Source: Synergistaceae bacterium UBA5827 (lineage in GTDB: Bacteria > Synergistota > Synergistia > Synergistales > 79-D21). From it: DNA of 16,904 nt. How positions within the stretch are numbered: the first letter of the stretch is position 1; the number at the start of each line of letters is the position of its first letter. The DNA is taken from NCBI GenBank assembly GCA_002432945.1, contig DJHE01000008.1, positions 51,378-68,281 on the forward strand. Direction: 5' to 3'. Below, in pieces: positions 13,593 through 16,904 of this stretch. The position numbers and the translations under genes are program-made. The notes below the pieces were generated by a model, which was given only the letters and a program-made list of their open reading frames with translations, had not been told where the DNA came from and ran no database searches.

Positions 13593-14787
13593 GCACGGCT
13601 TTCTTTTCTGCATCGAACCGCGTTCCTGAAACAAATGTTTCCCATATTTCCGTCGCTTTCCTTTCGATCTCCATCAGTGAAGCGATGCGGTCATGTTTGC
13701 TTTCATCGCACCTTCCAAGCAAAGGCAAACTAGCCGTGGAACGCATTTCCTTCAGCAAACTTCTCCCTTTTCCGTTTGCGCCCAGAACGCGGATACAGGG
13801 CGGTCCAAGGCGCTGGAACGCTCGGTTTGTCCAATGGTCAAGGCCGATGAGTGCATGAACGAGATGCCTGCAGATCCGTCCCCGGGGGTATCTCCGCGTT
13901 GTGCATCTCGAAATAAAATCCTGGAGGTCCTCTGCTTGCCTTGCGGCGCGTTTCAGCCTTGATTCCAAGCCTTCCGCCATTTCAGCCACCCTCGATAACT
14001 CCTCCAGGCTTGATCGCGCCATTAGGATTCGGTAGGCTGCCATGACCCGGCTTTCATCGAGAACGCATCTTCCCGCCGACAGGTCTCTCAGGATAAGCCT
14101 GAAATTGTCTCCGGGAATTGCTTTCCTTGCCTCTTCGAGGCGGCCGCTCCTGACTTGAAGGCGAATAGCCGAAGCGCTGGCAAAAACACCCCCTTCAAGT
14201 GAGTGGAAACTGGTCCCGATACGCTTTACTGGAAGGGGCTCCAATGGTGCATTCTTTTTGGCAATTTCCAGCAGGTAGGCAAGAGCCAGGTTGTTGTTTG
14301 GCGTAGAAAGGCTTTTTTTTGCACCTGGAACAAGAGAATCGACAGCCAATGCCCTTGATTCAACAAAGGACATTCCACTTTCAAGCGAGGATTTCAGCTT
14401 TTCCTTGAAAGGAAGAGGTTCATGCAATAAAATGTCCAAGATTGATTCCAGCCTCGGGATTTCCCCTTCCATCCCGAAGGACAGGTGAGTCACGACTCCT
14501 GTACAGGCGAGAATCTCGACTGCCCCCCTGGCAAAAACGCCAGCGTTGTGGCAGGAATACGGAACCGGAAGTTCCAGGACCAGGTCGGCCCCCCCGGATA
14601 ATGCGCCCTCTGCTCGAGACCACTTGTCCTGGAAGGAAGGCTCCCCCCTCTGTACGAAATTGGAGGAAAGGACAACCACAACGGCCTGGGCACCCGACAG
14701 TCTTGCAGCCTGCCTGAGATGGTAGGCGTGACCGTTGTGGAAAGGGTTGTACTCGGCAATAATGCCAACGACGTTTTTTTGCTCCAT
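13576..14787 (-). CDS. tmcAL: tRNA(Met) cytidine acetate ligase TmcAL (YlbM family)
   Basis: TmcAL forms N4-acetylcytidine at the wobble position of elongator tRNA-Met, activating free acetate with ATP to acetyl-AMP. The 403-residue protein begins with the nucleotidyltransferase signature VVGIIAEYNPFHNGHAYHL (6-24, HNGH at 17-20), then LSSNFVQRGEPSFQDKW (40-56). Family segments RIGTSFHS, ASASAIR and the late basic RRYPRGRICRHLVHAL follow. The start is ATG 14787-14785 with GAGGAG eight bases upstream; an in-frame TTG at 14808 lacks such a site. It is inverted relative to its neighbours, whereas in Bacillus the order rsmD-coaD-...-ylbM-yceD-rpmF runs one way. Divergent from ackA, whose product also handles acetate. 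Confidence 0.9.
   Translation of the reverse strand: MEQKNVVGIIAEYNPFHNGHAYHLRQAARLSGAQAVVVVLSSNFVQRGEPSFQDKWSRAEGALSGGADLVLELPVPYSCHNAGVFARGAVEILACTGVVTHLSFGMEGEIPRLESILDILLHEPLPFKEKLKSSLESGMSFVESRALAVDSLVPGAKKSLSTPNNNLALAYLLEIAKKNAPLEPLPVKRIGTSFHSLEGGVFASASAIRLQVRSGRLEEARKAIPGDNFRLILRDLSAGRCVLDESRVMAAYRILMARSSLEELSRVAEMAEGLESRLKRAARQAEDLQDFISRCTTRRYPRGRICRHLVHALIGLDHWTNRAFQRLGPPCIRVLGANGKGRSLLKEMRSTASLPLLGRCDESKHDRIASLMEIERKATEIWETFVSGTRFDAEKKAVPILVP
14735..14763 (+). promoter_or_regulatory. Possible promoter for ackA inside tmcAL
   Basis: TTGTGG (14735-14740) and AATAAT (14758-14763, five of six) are 17 bases apart, within the first codons of the opposite gene. It would give an ackA leader of about 90 bases. 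That leader contains short inverted repeats (CCTG/CAGG, and GGTTAG with CTAAACC). The -35 is weak; I see no better candidate between the genes. Confidence 0.35.
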
Positions 14788-14819
14788 CTTTTTTTCTCCT
14801 CGCAGCAAAGCCTGTTTTC

Positions 14820-14848
14820 AGGTTAGTCGGGCTAAACCAATCGGTCAA
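14820..14848 (-). promoter_or_regulatory. Promoter candidate for tmcAL
   Basis: On the minus strand TTGACC (14848-14843) is 17 bases from TAACCT (14825-14820). The -35 is strong (five of six) and the -10 is poor (three of six). The -35 box touches the ackA ribosome-binding site (14849-14854), so the two genes share almost all of their 74-base gap. Confidence 0.5.
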
Positions 14849-14861
14849 GGGAGGTTTTTTT

Positions 14862-16058
14862 ATGAAGGTTCTCGTACTCAATTGTGGAAGTTCATCCCTG
14901 AAATACCAGCTATTTGACATGACGAGCGAGGAAGTTCTTGCAAAGGGCCTAGTGGATCGTATCGGCATCGAAGGGTCGACCATCAAGCACACAAAGACGG
15001 GGCAGGCTTCCGTTTCGTCAACGACAGACATTCCCAACCACAAGGTCGCGATCCGCCTCGTCACTGAACACCTTCTTGACGCAAACCACGGGGCGCTGTC
15101 GAGCCTGAACGAGCTTTCTGCTGTTGGGCATCGTGTCGTTCACGGGGGGGAAAAGTTTGCAAAATCCGTCGTCATAGACCAGGAAGTTCTTGACGTCATC
15201 GAAGATTGCGTTCCCCTTGCCCCTCTTCACAACCCTGCCAACCTCATGGGCATCAGGGCGGTCCTTGATGTCCTTCCCGATGTCCCCCAAGTTGCCGTGT
15301 TCGACACAGCTTTCCACCAGTCAATGCCTCCCAAGGCTTTCACCTACGGGCTTCCTTACCATTATTACGAGGAAAGCCGGCTCCGGCGTTACGGTTTCCA
15401 TGGTACCAGCCATTTCTATGTAGCCAACCGCACGGCAGAAATCCTCGGGCGCCCGATTGACGAATTGAAAATCGTAACCTGCCATATGGGCAACGGGAGC
15501 TCCATCGCAGCCGTGGACGGCGGCAAGTCCGTCGACACGAGCCTTGGCTTCAGCACGGTGCCGGGCATCCTGATGGGAACGCGTGCAGGCGACCTGGACC
15601 CGGTCATGGTACTTCACCTTATGGAGCAGGAAGGCATTTCCCCTAAGGCAATGAGCCATATCCTCCACAAGGAGAGCGGTGTTCTCGGCATTTCAGGTAT
15701 CAGCAGCGACCTGAGGGACATCGAGGAAGCGGCTTCCACCGGTAACGAAAGGGCAACCCTTGCTCTGGAAATGCTTTGCTATGGCGTACGCAAGTATATT
15801 GGAGCGTATGCCGCGGCAATGGGAGGAATCGATGCGATTGTCTTCACGGCAGGAATAGGGGAAAACAGCATCCTCGTACGCCAGATGGTCGGGGAAGGGC
15901 TTGATTTCCTAGGAGCCAGCCTGGATATCTCCAGGAACAATATCCGAGGCAAGGAAGCGATCATCAGCACCGATAATTCGAGGGTAAAAATCCTCGTCGT
16001 TCCGACAAACGAGGAACTCGTGATCGCCCGCGACACCCGGACCCTTGTCAACGGTTAA
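14862..16058 (+). CDS. ackA: Acetate kinase
   Basis: AckA interconverts acetate + ATP and acetyl phosphate + ADP. In fermenters it yields ATP by substrate-level phosphorylation. The 398-residue length and residue numbering match the well-studied Methanosarcina enzyme: N7, R91 (GHRVVHGG), H123 (PLHNPAN), D148 (VFDTAFH), H180 (GFHGTSH), R241 (GTRAGDLDP) and E384 (PTNEE) are all in place, so the enzyme should be active. The phosphate loop CHMGNGSS (207-214) and FTAGIGEN (328-335) are also seen. GGGAGG lies seven bases before the ATG. No pta neighbour is in the window; instead ackA leads into yceD-rpmF with a 17-base gap. An anaerobic acetate-forming metabolism is likely but is inference. Confidence 0.98.
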   Translation: MKVLVLNCGSSSLKYQLFDMTSEEVLAKGLVDRIGIEGSTIKHTKTGQASVSSTTDIPNHKVAIRLVTEHLLDANHGALSSLNELSAVGHRVVHGGEKFAKSVVIDQEVLDVIEDCVPLAPLHNPANLMGIRAVLDVLPDVPQVAVFDTAFHQSMPPKAFTYGLPYHYYEESRLRRYGFHGTSHFYVANRTAEILGRPIDELKIVTCHMGNGSSIAAVDGGKSVDTSLGFSTVPGILMGTRAGDLDPVMVLHLMEQEGISPKAMSHILHKESGVLGISGISSDLRDIEEAASTGNERATLALEMLCYGVRKYIGAYAAAMGGIDAIVFTAGIGENSILVRQMVGEGLDFLGASLDISRNNIRGKEAIISTDNSRVKILVVPTNEELVIARDTRTLVNG

Positions 16059-16075
16059 CGGGGGAAAGAGGGGGA

Positions 16076-16642
16076 TTGGCCACGAACAACCCACACCCAT
16101 CCACCTGGAATGCCCATATTCCAGTCGATTCAGGAATGCTGCAGGGAGAACCCGTCCTTTTTTACTGGAACCTCGACTTGCCGGAATCCTTGGAATATTC
16201 GGGGTTGGTTTTCTCGTTTTCCGGTAATCTTGAGGCCAGGGCAGAAAAGTCAGCTGAAGGCAGGAGCTTTTGGGTCGTAATTTCCGTTGCCTGCAAGGGC
16301 TCTGTCCCCTGTTCGCGGTGTCTTGCGGAAACCCCACTTGAAATCATCGGCACTTTCCGGTATTTTTATACTCCGTCTGCAGAAGTTGACGAGCAATCCG
16401 CCGATGACGAAATGACCGTGACTTATCCCCCGGATGCCGTTGAAGTTGACTTGTCCGGACAAATATGGGAAAGCCTGGTCATGTCCCTCCCGGTGAAGGT
16501 TCTCTGCCGGGACGATTGCGAGGGGTTATGCCCGAGATGCGGGGCGGACCTGAACCTTGGGCCCTGTGGTTGCCAGAATGAAACCCTGGACCCGAGACTT
16601 CAGGCGCTCAAGGATGTTTTGCCGGGCGTTTCCGAGGAATAA
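16076..16642 (+). CDS. yceD: YceD family protein (DUF177), large-ribosomal RNA accumulation factor
   Basis: YceD/DUF177 proteins are almost always encoded next to rpmF and support 23S rRNA accumulation; the exact mechanism is not known. The 188-residue protein has the family metal-type cysteines: VPCSRCL (C79, C82) and LCRDDCEGLCPRCGADLN (C144, C148, C152, C155), then CGC (C164, C166). The N-terminal half reads HIPVDSGMLQGEPVLFYWNL, a usual beta-rich start. The TTG at 16076 is the only in-frame start that keeps this region. The purine-rich run upstream (16060-16074) gives a Shine-Dalgarno, but its spacing is ambiguous. It is probably co-transcribed with ackA before it and rpmF 18 bases after it. 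Confidence 0.85.
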   Translation: MATNNPHPSTWNAHIPVDSGMLQGEPVLFYWNLDLPESLEYSGLVFSFSGNLEARAEKSAEGRSFWVVISVACKGSVPCSRCLAETPLEIIGTFRYFYTPSAEVDEQSADDEMTVTYPPDAVEVDLSGQIWESLVMSLPVKVLCRDDCEGLCPRCGADLNLGPCGCQNETLDPRLQALKDVLPGVSEE

Positions 16643-16660
16643 CGAAGGGAGAGGATTACG

Positions 16661-16858
16661 TTGGCAGTTCCAAAGAGGAGAGTGTCCCATTCGAGGACTC
16701 ATAAGAGGAAGGCCCAGTGGCTAGGTGGACTTTCCGCTCCTGCGGTTGGCATTTGTCCCCATTGCGGGGAGACGCTGCAGGCCCACCATGCTTGCAAAAG
16801 CTGCGGTTACTACCGCGGCAGGAAAGTCGTGGAGGTAGCTTCCGCAGAAGGGAAGTAG
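16661..16858 (+). CDS. rpmF: 50S ribosomal protein L32
   Basis: L32 is a small zinc-ribbon protein of the large ribosomal subunit. The 65-residue product starts with the conserved MAVPKRRVSHSRTHKRKAQW and carries CPHC (C32, C35) and CKSC (C45, C48). These are the four zinc ligands, so this is the zinc-binding form rather than a zinc-free paralogue. It ends GYYRGRKVVEV. The start codon is TTG at 16661, fixed by the conserved MAVPKRR and by GGGAGAGG six bases upstream. A hairpin terminator follows within 15 bases. In many bacteria plsX follows, but here the terminator comes first. Confidence 0.96.
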   Translation: MAVPKRRVSHSRTHKRKAQWLGGLSAPAVGICPHCGETLQAHHACKSCGYYRGRKVVEVASAEGK

Positions 16859-16872
16859 CGCGTCGAAAAAAG

Positions 16873-16904
16873 TTGGGGCACCCCCTCTTGAGGGGGTGCC
16901 CCAA
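16873..16904 (+). terminator. Hairpin terminator after rpmF, at window edge
   Basis: TTGGGGCACCCCCT (16873-16886) and AGGGGGTGCCCCAA (16891-16904) form a perfect 14-bp stem with loop CTTG. Six As (16866-16871) precede it, which would be the U-run for transcripts from the right, so it may be bidirectional. Any T-run on the + side lies beyond the window. It closes the ackA-yceD-rpmF unit. Confidence 0.8.

Overview
The window is a dense stretch of bacterial core genome. It carries 19 protein genes, one tRNA gene and almost no spare DNA; no gene-free stretch exceeds about 240 bases. I see no insertion sequence, prophage, CRISPR array or toxin/defence module. The organism looks like an anaerobic, medium-to-high-GC bacterium. 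Protein wording and gene order (scpAB-rluB-cmk-plsC, remA-gmk-rpoZ-coaBC-priA, rsmD-coaD-tmcAL-yceD-rpmF) suggest Synergistota or a Firmicutes-like relative. That assignment is inference from memory, not a database result.

Region 1 (1-9690, all +) is one tightly packed operon: scpA (5' cut by the window edge), scpB, an rluB-cmk fusion, plsC, hflX, remA-like, gmk, rpoZ, coaBC, a degenerate priA and der. Most neighbours overlap or abut, by up to 47 bases. The operon covers chromosome condensation (ScpAB), ribosome biogenesis and rescue (RluB, Der, HflX), nucleotide kinases (Cmk, Gmk), phospholipid and CoA synthesis, and the RNA polymerase omega subunit.

Region 2 (9691-11214) has hup (+) with its own sigma70-type promoter, convergent with rsmA (-). 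A 20-bp perfect hairpin that contains the rsmA stop codon lies between them. Upstream of rsmA on the same strand lie an intrinsic terminator with a C(UUCG)G loop, tRNA-Pro(GGG), and a clear promoter.

Region 3 (11215-13592, +) is trmB-trmO-rsmD-coaD: tRNA and rRNA methylation plus CoA synthesis. tmcAL (-, 13576-14787) overlaps the coaD end.

Region 4 (14862-16904, +) is ackA-yceD-rpmF, ending in a strong hairpin at the window edge. The rsmD-coaD-tmcAL-yceD-rpmF series mirrors the Bacillus ylb cluster, here with ackA inserted and tmcAL inverted.

The best candidates for something unusual are a PriA that has lost the helicase motifs but kept all eight zinc cysteines, the RluB-Cmk fusion with a strong internal start for Cmk alone, and rsmA placed immediately behind a tRNA terminator with no room for its own promoter.
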